64,000 nucleotides of DNA from Hygrophila difformis (lineage: Eukaryota > Streptophyta > Magnoliopsida > Lamiales > Acanthaceae), in contig JAOANR010000008.1 of assembly GCA_030278955.1 (NCBI GenBank), forward strand, positions 37,394,148-37,458,147, in the 5' to 3' direction. The translations under genes and the position numbers were made by a program. Under the pieces are notes generated by a model. It ran no database searches and was not told the DNA's origin. It saw only the letters and a program-made list of their open reading frames with translations. Below are positions 45,864 through 57,067 of the stretch, in pieces. Position 1 is the stretch's first letter. Each line of letters begins with the position of its first letter.

Positions 45864-47124
45864 TGGGCTTCGGCACTTGCGTCCATACAGTGCCTCGAAA
45901 GTGCCATACCTATGCTAGCGTGGTAACTATTGTTGTAGGAAAATTCGATTAGTGGTAAGTGATCTTCCCAACTTCCCTTAAACTCTAGTACACATGCCCT
46001 TAGCATGTCTTCTAACGTTTGGATCGTTCTTTCTGTTTGTCCATCCGTCATGGGGTGGAACGTGGTACTCATCTTTATTTTCGTACCAAGGGCTTCTTGT
46101 AGCTTTGTCCAGAAATGAGAGACAAATCTACTGTCTCTGTCCGAGATGATGTCATGTGGTACTCCATGTCGCCGTACCACATTGTCGACAGACGCCTTTG
46201 CCAATTGGTCCATGGACCAAGTATCCTTCATTGGGATGAATATGGCAGCTTTTATCAACCTATCCACGATCACCCAGATTTTATTCATCCCTTTCGGTGA
46301 ACGTGGTAATCCCGACACGAAATCCATTGGAATGCTATCCCATTTCCAACTCGGGATTTCCAATGGTTGCATTAGTCCTATGGGTTTTTGACGTACTGCC
46401 TTGATCTTCTGGCAGGTAAGGCATCTTGCCACAAATTTGGCTACCTCTCTTTTCATGTTCGGCCACCAATAATTCTTCTTTGAGTCTTTGTACAGCTTGT
46501 CTCCTCCGGGATGGACCGAGTATGGAGTATTATGGCCCTCTTCCATCACTTTTTGCTTTAGGTCCTCGCATTTTCGTGGTATGCACCACCTTCCCTTGAA
46601 GCGGATGCTTCCGTCCTCATGAATTTTAAAATCCATTGCCTTTCCTTCGGTAATGCTCTTTCTAACCCCTTCCAACTTCTCATCACTCGGTTGGGCGAGT
46701 CGTATTTCGACGAATATGGTAGATCCCACTACCATCGCGTTGACGACTTCGTTTACTGTGCCAGAATGCACCAATTCTAGACTCAATTTTGCTAAGTCTT
46801 GGTACAAATCAGCCGGTATCACGAGTGAATTCGCCACGTGTTGAGTCTTTCGACTCAGGGCATCGGCTACAACGTTGGCTTTCCCTTCGTGATAAGCAAT
46901 CTCCAGGTCATAATCCTTGATTAATTCCAACCATCTTCTTTGCCTCAGATTCAGCTCTTTTTGTGTGAATATGTACTTGAGGCTCTTATGGTCGGTGAAC
47001 ATCCGACACTTTCGCCCATAGAGATAGTGTCTCCTATCTTTAAGGCGAACACGACTGCGGCTAGTTCTAAGTCGTGCGTCGAGTAATTCTCTTCGTGTGG
47101 TTTTAGTTGACGCGATGCGTATGC
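45864..47124 (-). pseudogene. Element 2 RNase H 3' part and integrase core
   Basis: After the element 3 insertion the RNase H region resumes at 47124 ([20 protein letters not shown]). A frameshift near 47040 moves it to the next frame ([27 protein letters not shown]). The integrase zinc-binding HHCC region follows ([24 protein letters not shown]), then the DDE core ([37 protein letters not shown]). The frame is lost near 45895. The open frame continuing upstream of 47124 is LTR sequence of element 3 read through by chance. The protein would insert cDNA into the genome; this copy cannot be made whole. Confidence 0.9.
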
Positions 47125-47940
47125 TGTAACACCCCGGTTTTGGTAACCCAGGCCGGGATGCCACCGCCACACCTCCCTAGCAAGACACGGTTTCTCCGAG
47201 CTCACTAAAGAGATGCAAGGCTATGGTTTTTCAGAATTAAAAATATTCAAACACCCCATCCATATATAATTTAAAATTAATACATCAAAGTTGCAGCGGA
47301 AATATAGATTGTGCAGCGGAAATAAAGTATGAGGGCCGACATGGCCAAAACACGGGTTAAACAGGCCCGTTCATGCAAATTCTAGTCTAACGCAAAATTT
47401 AAAATATAATGTAATCCCCAAAAATTCCCAGTATGCATATGATGATGCATATTCTTCAACTCTGAAAGAAAAAGAGGATAAATGGTTTGGGTCAGCAAAA
47501 ACGCGCTGAGTAAGTTAACACATAGCATGGGTTAGGGGTTTCAAAGCCTTTAATTAAATTTTAATAAAAACATTTCTTGTAGGTAATTCACAATTTGAGT
47601 TAATCATCCACTATAAATAAATGGCATGATTTAAGACATGAATAATGCCGTAAGTAAGTAAATAAAAATTTGAGCTTTTAAAAATTCTCCCCGATACGCC
47701 ACCATCTCAACAATGTTTAATTTAGCCGGCAATCCGGCGGCCGCAGCCAATTTCATAAAATCTGAGCTTTTTAATATATTTCCCGTTACGCCATCATCTC
47801 AACAATATATCATTTAGCCGGTGATCCGGCGGCCGCAGCCGTATCGCATTTCAAGTACTTCATTGGCCATCTTGGCACAGTTTCTCATGTCTCATGTTTC
47901 AAGTTTATATTTCAATCCCATTCGGCAAGCATTATATTTC

Positions 47941-48136
47941 AATTGCCTTTCGGCAAGCAAGATATTTCAATTGCCTTTCGGCAAGCAAGATATTTCAATT
48001 GCCTTTCGGCAAGCAAGATATTTCAATTGCCTTTCGGCAAGCAAGATATTTCAATTGCCTTTCGGCAAGCAAGATATTTCAATTGCCTTTCGGCAAGCAA
48101 GATATTTCAATTGCCTTTCGGCAAGCAAGATATTTC
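47941..48136 (-). repeat. Seven tandem 28-bp hairpin units (left LTR)
   Basis: Seven exact 28-bp copies plus one degenerate copy just upstream (about 47911-47940). Each contains ttgcctttcggcaa; in element-sense RNA this is UUGCC-GAAA-GGCAA, a 5-bp stem closed by a GNRA tetraloop. Because 28 is not a multiple of three, all frames stay open through the array; those peptides are probably meaningless. Confidence 0.92.
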
Positions 48137-49728
48137 AATTGTATTTTATCTCAAAGGGATTCCCAATCATTTAAACCTTAAAGGCTAATTTCATGTTTCG
48201 ACAAGATTTCAAGATCTCTCAAGTTTAAAACCGATCGATGTCACAGTTTACGCCTTTTTGGTTTAAAAATCCATTTCTTAGGCGATTGATTTGAAATTTG
48301 TACATCATCTCAAAAACATCCCAACGAACAACTTTCGTGTTTTAAGTTTTTCGGAAAAACGATGGGAAGCATGTCAAAAATCAAGTTTTCTACTCAAATA
48401 GTATGCTGTCAGGATTCAGGTTTGACACCTTTCAAAGATTTGACTTTTTGACATATCAAATGGACTTCAAAAATTCTGAAATTTTACAGGCACATACTAG
48501 ACTTGATTTGCAACAACTTTTGTTTAGAACTCAAAGATTGGTTCGGGCTAGAAATGATAGGAATAAGCTCCTCAAGATCGGTTATGAAATCTGTCATCCT
48601 TTGACAATTCCTAAAAACGCAGAATATGTCCGATACGATTTGGGGTATCAAAACTTGATGAAAATCTTTGAAATTTTTACACAATATAGCTTAAGCTTTT
48701 AGGATCAAAATCTTAGTTTTGAGTTTTCAGGTTTGAACACTCGAAGTAATAGAAATATGCTCATCAAGTTTGATTATGAAATCTGTCAAGGTTCTTGACA
48801 TCGGTTCTAACGCAGATCGGATTGGCTCGAGTTCGGAGGCTCAAATCTCAACGAAAAATTCTAAAAACTTACAGTAATATTCCAAACTCATAGATCTACA
48901 ATTCTTATGTTCAACACCAATCCTAGATCGGCCTAGATCCAAGGTCAAAATAACCAACAAGTTTGAATAAAGAATCTATCACCACTTCAAGATCTAAGTC
49001 GATGGCAGGTCTGTTCATGGTCGTTTTCGGATATCAAAACACGATGAAAAATTATGAAATTTTTACAGTAGCTAGATTAATGTCTTAGGAATGTTTTTCA
49101 TGTTTTGGGTTTTTCCGTTTGAAGACTTTTAAGGGTTCGAAAAATTCATACGAAAACGCTGCGTTGAGGGTTTTCTCTTGTTGACAGATTTTTGTTAATT
49201 TCCTTGAGTTGAATCTCTATGTTTGGTTGCATTTTAAGTCACCCAAAACCATAGTAAGGTTAACTTACAGTGGGGATGATGTTTAGGAAGTCACGGGGTC
49301 GTCCGGAATCCACGGGATGTCACGAACGAATCTCTTCCACCCGATTTATTCTTCCCTTGGCTCCGATTTGTGTTCGAATATGAAGATTCGTAAGTTAGTA
49401 TGATGTTTATGATCTTAAAATCATAAGGAAACTTGAATAACATCTTACCAACAATCCAAAGCCTGCAATCCTTGATCTACACACTTCCTTGGTTGGATTT
49501 GGTTGCCGGAAACTCGTCGGAAAGTCGCCGGAAGTTCGTCGGAAGAGTGTTTGGCTTTTGGGAGAGTTTTTGGAGAGCTTGGGGTGAATGATTGATGAAA
49601 ATGGCTGAGAATGGGGATGGGATTGATTACATAACATCCAAAAAGATGCCACACCCGTGATAGATCAAGATTCCCACCTTTGGGACCCAAAAAATGGCAA
49701 AAAGTCCCAAAAACACATAAATCCCGAC

Positions 49729-49818
49729 TGCTACAGTAGCATGCTACAGTAGCGTGCTACAGTAGCATGCTACAGTAACTTTTTTTTTTTTTTTTTTTTT
49801 TTTTAAAATTTTTTTTTT
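49729..49818. repeat. GCTACAGTAGC palindrome cluster and poly(T) (left LTR)
   Basis: Four closely spaced copies of a 13-bp unit built on the palindrome GCTACAGTAGC, followed by about 25 T, AAAA and 13 T. The tract runs straight into (AT)n. It is repeated in the right LTR at about 54138-54227. Confidence 0.85.
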
Positions 49819-50910
49819 TTTATATATATATATATTAAGATTCTTATCTTAAAAAAAATCATAATGTGGGAATTTTTGTGATCTTGTAAGTCATACATAG
49901 CTTCAAAAAGGAATATATTCTTTATTTGAAAATGACAAGATATGATTAATATTCCACCCTACAATTTCAAACCATAGTCAAATTATTCCCAATTATATTA
50001 TGACATTCTAGAATAATTCATAAAAAAATATGGGTAGAATGATTAATCAAGGATATATAGAAAATAGATAATTCTCATTATAATTTAAACATGTAAATAT
50101 ATACATGTATATACATGTGTACATGTTTGGAAAGATTATTTCAAGACCAAGGTATATATGTGTATATAAACTTGTATATGGATTTAAAATATTCTATGAA
50201 CCATATACTTATTACACTTGATATTGAAATCCATATATTTATTTGAAAAGACAAATATATATAATTTTTTTAAAGTATGTTTTGTAGAAAATAATATACT
50301 AATCTTTAAGCACATATTTGAACATATAAATATATATAGATTTGATTAAAAATCTACTTAGTGAATTGATCAAAATATATATATTCATACATATATATCG
50401 GGCAATTTCTATGGTATTACAATCTACCCTCCTTAAGAATCAACTTCGTCCCCGAAGTTGCGCGACTTATTGACCGATTGATTGATTGCGATTGTATCAT
50501 TAAATTTCTTCCGACTTCACGGGTTCTTGGAATTAAAATTATTTTCCTTCTTGAATTTAATTCCAATTGTCTTGACTCAATTGATGGAATGTCTTCGGGC
50601 TTCCTTTCCCTCTTTTATTCCATTTTGAATTTGAATCTATCGGCGTTTTATTTCCGAGCAATAATTTATTGTGATAAATTATTTTCTTCTTCTCGGAGAT
50701 GTTTCGACATTGATCGGAATAAATTTTATTCCTTTGGACGTTGATAAAAATCTGGGGTATTACAGTCTACCCCCCTTAAGAATCAACTTCGTCCCCGAAG
50801 TTGTGTTTCGGCTTTTCTCGCGCTAAGAGTTAGGGTCCTTTTGTTTATTTGGGATAAAAACTATTCGGGTTTCAAAAATAAATGCTTATGCATTCTTACG
50901 GGGTATTACA

Positions 50911-50924
50911 TCCTCCCCCCCTTA
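50911..50924 (-). promoter_or_regulatory. Polypurine tract of element 3
   Basis: In element sense AAGGGGGGGAGGA directly precedes the LTR start TGTAATACCCC. It corresponds to the inner purine tract of elements 1 and 2, not to the tract that borders their LTRs. Confidence 0.75.
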
Positions 50925-51516
50925 AGATTACAGTTATGTCCCCATAACTGCCTATGTATTATTCACAACCAGGTTCGGGTATCATCGCATATGATCCTTC
51001 CTCAGTTTTCTTCTAGGTGCCATTTCTGTCATTAAGCACGCGAAGATGAGTTCCTAAGTGATCAAGATCTAGGACTAAGGCAAAGTTAGTCTTTAGCAAG
51101 CGCTCCTAAGTCAAGATCATGTCAAGTTCTAAGGTAGGAGTGTTTCTTATTACCGATAATTCACATAAAAAGGGTTAGTGTAAATATTTATGTATGCATA
51201 TGCATTTGTGTCCCCCCAATAAAAAAAATTTTATGCATGCATTTATTTATCCATGGGTTTTAAAAATAAATTTATTCCATGGATAGATTAAAATAAGGAT
51301 AAAAGGTTTGGGCCACTATATTGGGCCGAAAGAAATAAATTATTTGGGCTTTAAATAAAAACAAGGTTATTGGGCCAAAATAATTTCTTGGGCTTCTAAA
51401 AAAAAATTTTGGGCTAAAAATTTGGGCTTTAACTTCAAAATAATAATTGGGCTCTTTAAAAGATAATAGCTTCAAAATAATCCGGGCTCTTTAAAATAGT
51501 AGTTTTAAAATATTCT
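50925..51516 (-). other. Non-coding interior of element 3
   Basis: No frame with similarity to gag, pol or the leader ORF. The half near the PBS shares phrases (tatattgggcc; cccccaataaaaa) with the leaders of elements 1 and 2. The other half shares only gattacagttatgtcccc with their polyprotein ends. Confidence 0.7.
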
Positions 51517-51530
51517 GGGCTCTGGTACCA
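51517..51530 (-). promoter_or_regulatory. Primer-binding site of element 3
   Basis: In element sense TGGTACCAGAGCCC starts 3 nt after the 5' LTR. It differs by one base from the initiator tRNA-Met complement TGGTATCAGAGC. Confidence 0.8.
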
Positions 51531-51533
51531 ACT

Positions 51534-54187
51534 TGTAACACCCCGGTTTTGGTAACCCAGGCCGGGATGCCACCGCCACACCTCCCTAGCAAGACACGGT
51601 TTCTCCGAGCTCACTAAAGAGATGCAAGGCTATGGTTTTTCAGAATTAAAAATATTCAAACACCCCATCCATATATAATTTAAAATTAATACATCAAAGT
51701 TGCAGCGGAAATATAGATTGTGCAGCGGAAATAAAGTATGAGGGCCGACATGGCCAAAACACGGGTTAAACAGGCCCGTTCATGCAAATTCTAGTCTAAC
51801 GCAAAATTTAAAATATAATGTAATCCCCAAAAATTCCCAGTATGCATATGATGATGCATATTCTTCAACTCTGAAAGAAAAAGAGGATAAATGGTTTGGG
51901 TCAGCAAAAACGCGCTGAGTAAGTTAACACATAGCATGGGTTAGGGGTTTCAAAGCCTTTAATTAAATTTTAATAAAAACATTTCTTGTAGGTAATTCAC
52001 AATTTGAGTTAATCATCCACTATAAATAAATGGCATGATTTAAGACATGAATAATGCCGTAAGTAAGTAAATAAAAATTTGAGCTTTTAAAAATTCTCCC
52101 CGATACGCCACCATCTCAACAATGTTTAATTTAGCCGGCAATCCGGCGGCCGCAGCCAATTTCATAAAATCTGAGCTTTTTAATATATTTCCCGTTACGC
52201 CATCATCTCAACAATATATCATTTAGCCGGTGATCCGGCGGCCGCAGCCGTATCGCATTTCAAGTACTTCATTGGCCATCTTGGCACAGTTTCTCATGTC
52301 TCATGTTTCAAGTTTATATTTCAATCCCATTCGGCAAGCATTATATTTCAATTGCCTTTCGGCAAGCAAGATATTTCAATTGCCTTTCGGCAAGCAAGAT
52401 ATTTCAATTGCCTTTCGGCAAGCAAGATATTTCAATTGCCTTTCGGCAAGCAAGATATTTCAATTGCCTTTCGGCAAGCAAGATATTTCAATTGCCTTTC
52501 GGCAAGCAAGATATTTCAATTGCCTTTCGGCAAGCAAGATATTTCAATTGTATTTTATCTCAAAGGGATTCCCAATCATTTAAACCTTAAAGGCTAATTT
52601 CATGTTTCGACAAGATTTCAAGATCTCTCAAGTTTAAAACCGATCGATGTCACAGTTTACGCCTTTTTGGTTTAAAAATCCATTTCTTAGGCGATTGATT
52701 TGAAATTTGTACATCATCTCAAAAACATCCCAACGAACAACTTTCGTGTTTTAAGTTTTTCGGAAAAACGATGGGAAGCATGTCAAAAATCAAGTTTTCT
52801 ACTCAAATAGTATGCTGTCAGGATTCAGGTTTGACACCTTTCAAAGATTTGACTTTTTGACATATCAAATGGACTTCAAAAATTCTGAAATTTTACAGGC
52901 ACATACTAGACTTGATTTGCAACAACTTTTGTTTAGAACTCAAAGATTGGTTCGGGCTAGAAATGATAGGAATAAGCTCCTCAAGATCGGTTATGAAATC
53001 TGTCATCCTTTGACAATTCCTAAAAACGCAGAATATGTCCGATACGATTTGGGGTATCAAAACTTGATGAAAATCTTTGAAATTTTTACACAATATAGCT
53101 TAAGCTTTTAGGATCAAAATCTTAGTTTTGAGTTTTCAGGTTTGAACACTCGAAGTAATAGAAATATGCTCATCAAGTTTGATTATGAAATCTGTCAAGG
53201 TTCTTGACATCGGTTCTAACGCAGATCGGATTGGCTCGAGTTCGGAGGCTCAAATCTCAACGAAAAATTCTAAAAACTTACAGTAATATTCCAAACTCAT
53301 AGATCTACAATTCTTATGTTCAACACCAATCCTAGATCGGCCTAGATCCAAGGTCAAAATAACCAACAAGTTTGAATAAAGAATCTATCACCACTTCAAG
53401 ATCTAAGTCGATGGCAGGTCTGTTCATGGTCGTTTTCGGATATCAAAACACGATGAAAAATTATGAAATTTTTACAGTAGCTAGATTAATGTCTTAGGAA
53501 TGTTTTTCATGTTTTGGGTTTTTCCGTTTGAAGACTTTTAAGGGTTCGAAAAATTCATACGAAAACGCTGCGTTGAGGGTTTTCTCTTGTTGACAGATTT
53601 TTGTTAATTTCCTTGAGTTGAATCTCTATGTTTGGTTGCATTTTAAGTCACCCAAAACCATAGTAAGGTTAACTTACAGTGGGGATGATGTTTAGGAAGT
53701 CACGGGGTCGTCCGGAATCCACGGGATGTCACGAACGAATCTCTTCCACCCGATTTATTCTTCCCTTGGCTCCGATTTGTGTTCGAATATGAAGATTCGT
53801 AAGTTAGTATGATGTTTATGATCTTAAAATCATAAGGAAACTTGAATAACATCTTACCAACAATCCAAAGCCTGCAATCCTTGATCTACACACTTCCTTG
53901 GTTGGATTTGGTTGCCGGAAACTCGTCGGAAAGTCGCCGGAAGTTCGTCGGAAGAGTGTTTGGCTTTTGGGAGAGTTTTTGGAGAGCTTGGGGTGAATGA
54001 TTGATGAAAATGGCTGAGAATGGGGATGGGATTGATTACATAACATCCAAAAAGATGCCACACCCGTGATAGATCAAGATTCCCACCTTTGGGACCCAAA
54101 AAATGGCAAAAAGTCCCAAAAACACATAAATCCCGACTGCTACAGTAGCATGCTACAGTAGCGTGCTACAGTAGCATGCTACAGTAA

Positions 54188-54219
<32 letters not shown>

Positions 54220-55319
54220 TTTTTTTTTTTATATATATATATATTAAGATTCTTATCTTAAAAAAAATCATAATGTGGGAATTTTTGTGATCTTGTAAGT
54301 CATACATAGCTTCAAAAAGGAATATATTCTTTATTTGAAAATGACAAGATATGATTAATATTCCACCCTACAATTTCAAACCATAGTCAAATTATTCCCA
54401 ATTATATTATGACATTCTAGAATAATTCATAAAAAAATATGGGTAGAATGATTAATCAAGGATATATAGAAAATAGATAATTCTCATTATAATTTAAACA
54501 TGTAAATATATACATGTATATACATGTGTACATGTTTGGAAAGATTATTTCAAGACCAAGGTATATATGTGTATATAAACTTGTATATGGATTTAAAATA
54601 TTCTATGAACCATATACTTATTACACTTGATATTGAAATCCATATATTTATTTGAAAAGACAAATATATATAATTTTTTTAAAGTATGTTTTGTAGAAAA
54701 TAATATACTAATCTTTAAGCACATATTTGAACATATAAATATATATAGATTTGATTAAAAATCTACTTAGTGAATTGATCAAAATATATATATTCATACA
54801 TATATATCGGGCAATTTCTATGGTATTACAATCTACCCTCCTTAAGAATCAACTTCGTCCCCGAAGTTGCGCGACTTATTGACCGATTGATTGATTGCGA
54901 TTGTATCATTAAATTTCTTCCGACTTCACGGGTTCTTGGAATTAAAATTATTTTCCTTCTTGAATTTAATTCCAATTGTCTTGACTCAATTGATGGAATG
55001 TCTTCGGGCTTCCTTTCCCTCTTTTATTCCATTTTGAATTTGAATCTATCGGCGTTTTATTTCCGAGCAATAATTTATTGTGATAAATTATTTTCTTCTT
55101 CTCGGAGATGTTTCGACATTGATCGGAATAAATTTTATTCCTTTGGACGTTGATAAAAATCTGGGGTATTACAGTCTACCCCCCTTAAGAATCAACTTCG
55201 TCCCCGAAGTTGTGTTTCGGCTTTTCTCGCGCTAAGAGTTAGGGTCCTTTTGTTTATTTGGGATAAAAACTATTCGGGTTTCAAAAATAAATGCTTATGC
55301 ATTCTTACGGGGTATTACA
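51534..55319 (-). repeat. Element 3 LTR, right copy
   Basis: A copy of 47125-50910 at a constant offset of 4409 bp and of equal length. The stem-loop motifs are at 52134-52158 and 52226-52250, and the earlier LTR-like ends at 54830 and 55173. Confidence 0.95.
52350..52545 (-). repeat. Seven tandem 28-bp hairpin units (right LTR)
   Basis: The same seven units as 47941-48136. Copy number has not changed since insertion, consistent with a recent event. Confidence 0.92.
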
Positions 55320-55324
55320 TATGC

Positions 55325-56926
55325 TATGACTCTTTGATCTTGCATTAACACGCATCCCAGTCCTTCTCTCGAGGCGTCGCTGTACACCTCGAAGTCACCA
55401 TCCTCCGATGGTAACGCCAATACTGGCGCTGTGGTAAGTCATTTCTTTAGATCTTGGAACGCGGACTCGCATTCACCGGTCCATTCGTATTTCACCCCTT
55501 TCTTTAACAGCTGGGTTAGCGGCCGTGCGATTTTTGAGAAGTTCTTTACAAATCGCCTGTAGTATCCTGCCAGTCCAAGGAAACTTCTTATCTCTGTTGG
55601 ACTCTTCGGCGGTGCCCACTCGGTCACTGCCGAGATCTTTGCCGGATCCACTGCCTCTCCGTTGGCGGATACTATATGCCCAAGAAAGGCCACTTCTTTT
55701 AACCAAAAGTCGCATTTGGACAGCTTGCCATACAGTTGATTTTCTCGTAAGATCCCTAACACCTTGTGTAAGTGCTCGGAATGTTCTTCTTCACTTTTCG
55801 AGTAGATCAAGATGTCATCTATGAACACCACCACGCATTGATCTAATAATTCTCGAAATACGTTGTTCATGAGATTTATGAACATCGCTGGGGCGTTCGT
55901 TAGTCTGAATGATAGCACCGTGAACTCGTAGTGCCCGTAACGAGTCCTGAACGCCGTCTTTGGGATGTCCTTTTCTGCGATCCTCAACTGATGATATCCA
56001 GATCGCAGGTCGATCTTTGAGAATATTGAAGCTCCGTTCAGTTGGTCGAATAAATCCTCGATCCTGAGCAATGGGTACTTGTTCATAACGGTAACTTGAT
56101 TAAGTCCTCTATAGTCAATGCATAGTCGTAGACCTCCGTCCTTCTTCTTAACAAATAAGACCGGGGCTCCCCATGGAGACGTGCTCGGCCTTATGTATCC
56201 TTTCTCCAACAACTCCTCGAGTTGTTCCTTTAGTTCCTTCATTTCTAGTGGCGCCATGCGGTAAGGGGCTTTCGAAACAGGTTCCGTTCCCGGAATGAGA
56301 TCTATAGTGAATTCAAGATCTCTCTCGGGTGGCATGCCAGGAACATCTTCAGGAAATACATCCGGGTATTCTCTCACCACCGGAATGTCATCTACCTTGA
56401 CTTCTTCAGCCTCAAGGTTATGTATGTAGCACGCATATAACGCGTAACCCTTACGCATTAAGCTACATAACTTAAGGGCGTTAATTATCTTGTTAGACTT
56501 CTTAAGGGGCTGGGAGTAAAAGATGACTCTTTTCCCCTTAGTCTTTGATAGCGTGATCTTTTGCTTTTGGCATTCGATCACGACTTTATATCGGGTTAAC
56601 CAATCCATCCCTAGTATGACGTCAAAATCCTTTAAATCGAATTCTACCAAGTTCGCGAAAAACTCTACGTTCTTTATAACTAATGGAATTCCGTTATAGC
56701 GCTTAGAGCATAAGACTACTTCTCCTGACGGTAATTGAATTCCTAAGTTAATTAGCTCGCACTTAGGTAGATCTAGTTCAGGTAAGACTCTTGATGATAT
56801 TATTGAACAACTAGCTCCTGAGTCAAACAGAACTTTAAGGGGTGTACTTAAGACATGGAACGTACCTCCCATTACGTCTCCCTGCATAGGCACATCCGCC
56901 TTGTTGATGACATTCAACCGCCCCAT
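55325..56926 (-). pseudogene. Element 2 protease, reverse transcriptase and 5' part of RNase H
   Basis: From 56926 the frame carries the aspartic protease ([20 protein letters not shown]) and RT ([46 protein letters not shown], catalytic FIDDILIYS). It then enters RNase H ([28 protein letters not shown]), where a TGA ends it at 55439-55441. Beyond the stop the same frame continues (LTTAPVLALPSEDGDFEVYSD, CVLMQDQRVIAY) to the element 3 insertion. The RT box near 55900 reads [12 protein letters not shown], with R where relatives have G. The segment 56927-57067, in frame with gag, is a Gln/Asn/Pro-rich linker. Confidence 0.92.
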
Positions 56927-57067
56927 TGGACGTCCCTGATTGCCTTGCTGATCCCGGTTCGGGTTCTGATTCTGTTGCTGATTTGGGTTCTGTGGAGGAC
57001 GTTGATTTTGATTGAAGTTCTGGTTTTGAGGGGGTGTATACCCCTGGTTGTTTCCATTCCGCCCATC

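Larger units (their letters stand above)
47125..50910 (-). repeat. Element 3 LTR, left copy
   Basis: TGTAACACCCCGG to GGGGTATTACA. It contains two stem-loop motifs (47725-47749, 47817-47841), a 28-bp tandem array (47941-48136), a GCTACAGTAGC cluster (49729-49777) and poly(T) (about 49778-49818). Near its outer end are two earlier LTR-like ends, each with a purine tract (50421, 50764). Confidence 0.95.
47125..55319 (-). mobile_element. LTR element 3: young non-autonomous element with 3.8-kb LTRs
   Basis: Two 3786-bp LTRs enclose only 623 bp (50911-51533), flanked by the perfect TSD tatgc (47120-47124, 55320-55324). The interior has a PBS and a PPT but no coding frame. By eye the LTRs differ only in how T residues are shared around an AAAA inside one poly(T) tract. 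The ends and leader text (ttgggcc phrases) tie it to elements 1 and 2. This resembles LARD/TRIM-type parasites that move with proteins of an autonomous relative, but the LTR-to-interior ratio is extreme. Confidence 0.92.

Noticed and set aside
47941..48136. Possible CRISPR array because of regular 28-bp repeats
   Set aside because: The units are directly adjacent without unique spacers, and the DNA is a plant LTR; this is a minisatellite.
47821..48188. Three overlapping frames of 81-117 codons with repeated peptides (also 52230-52597)
   Set aside because: They are readings of the 28-bp tandem array in all three frames, identical in both LTRs, without start context or known domain.
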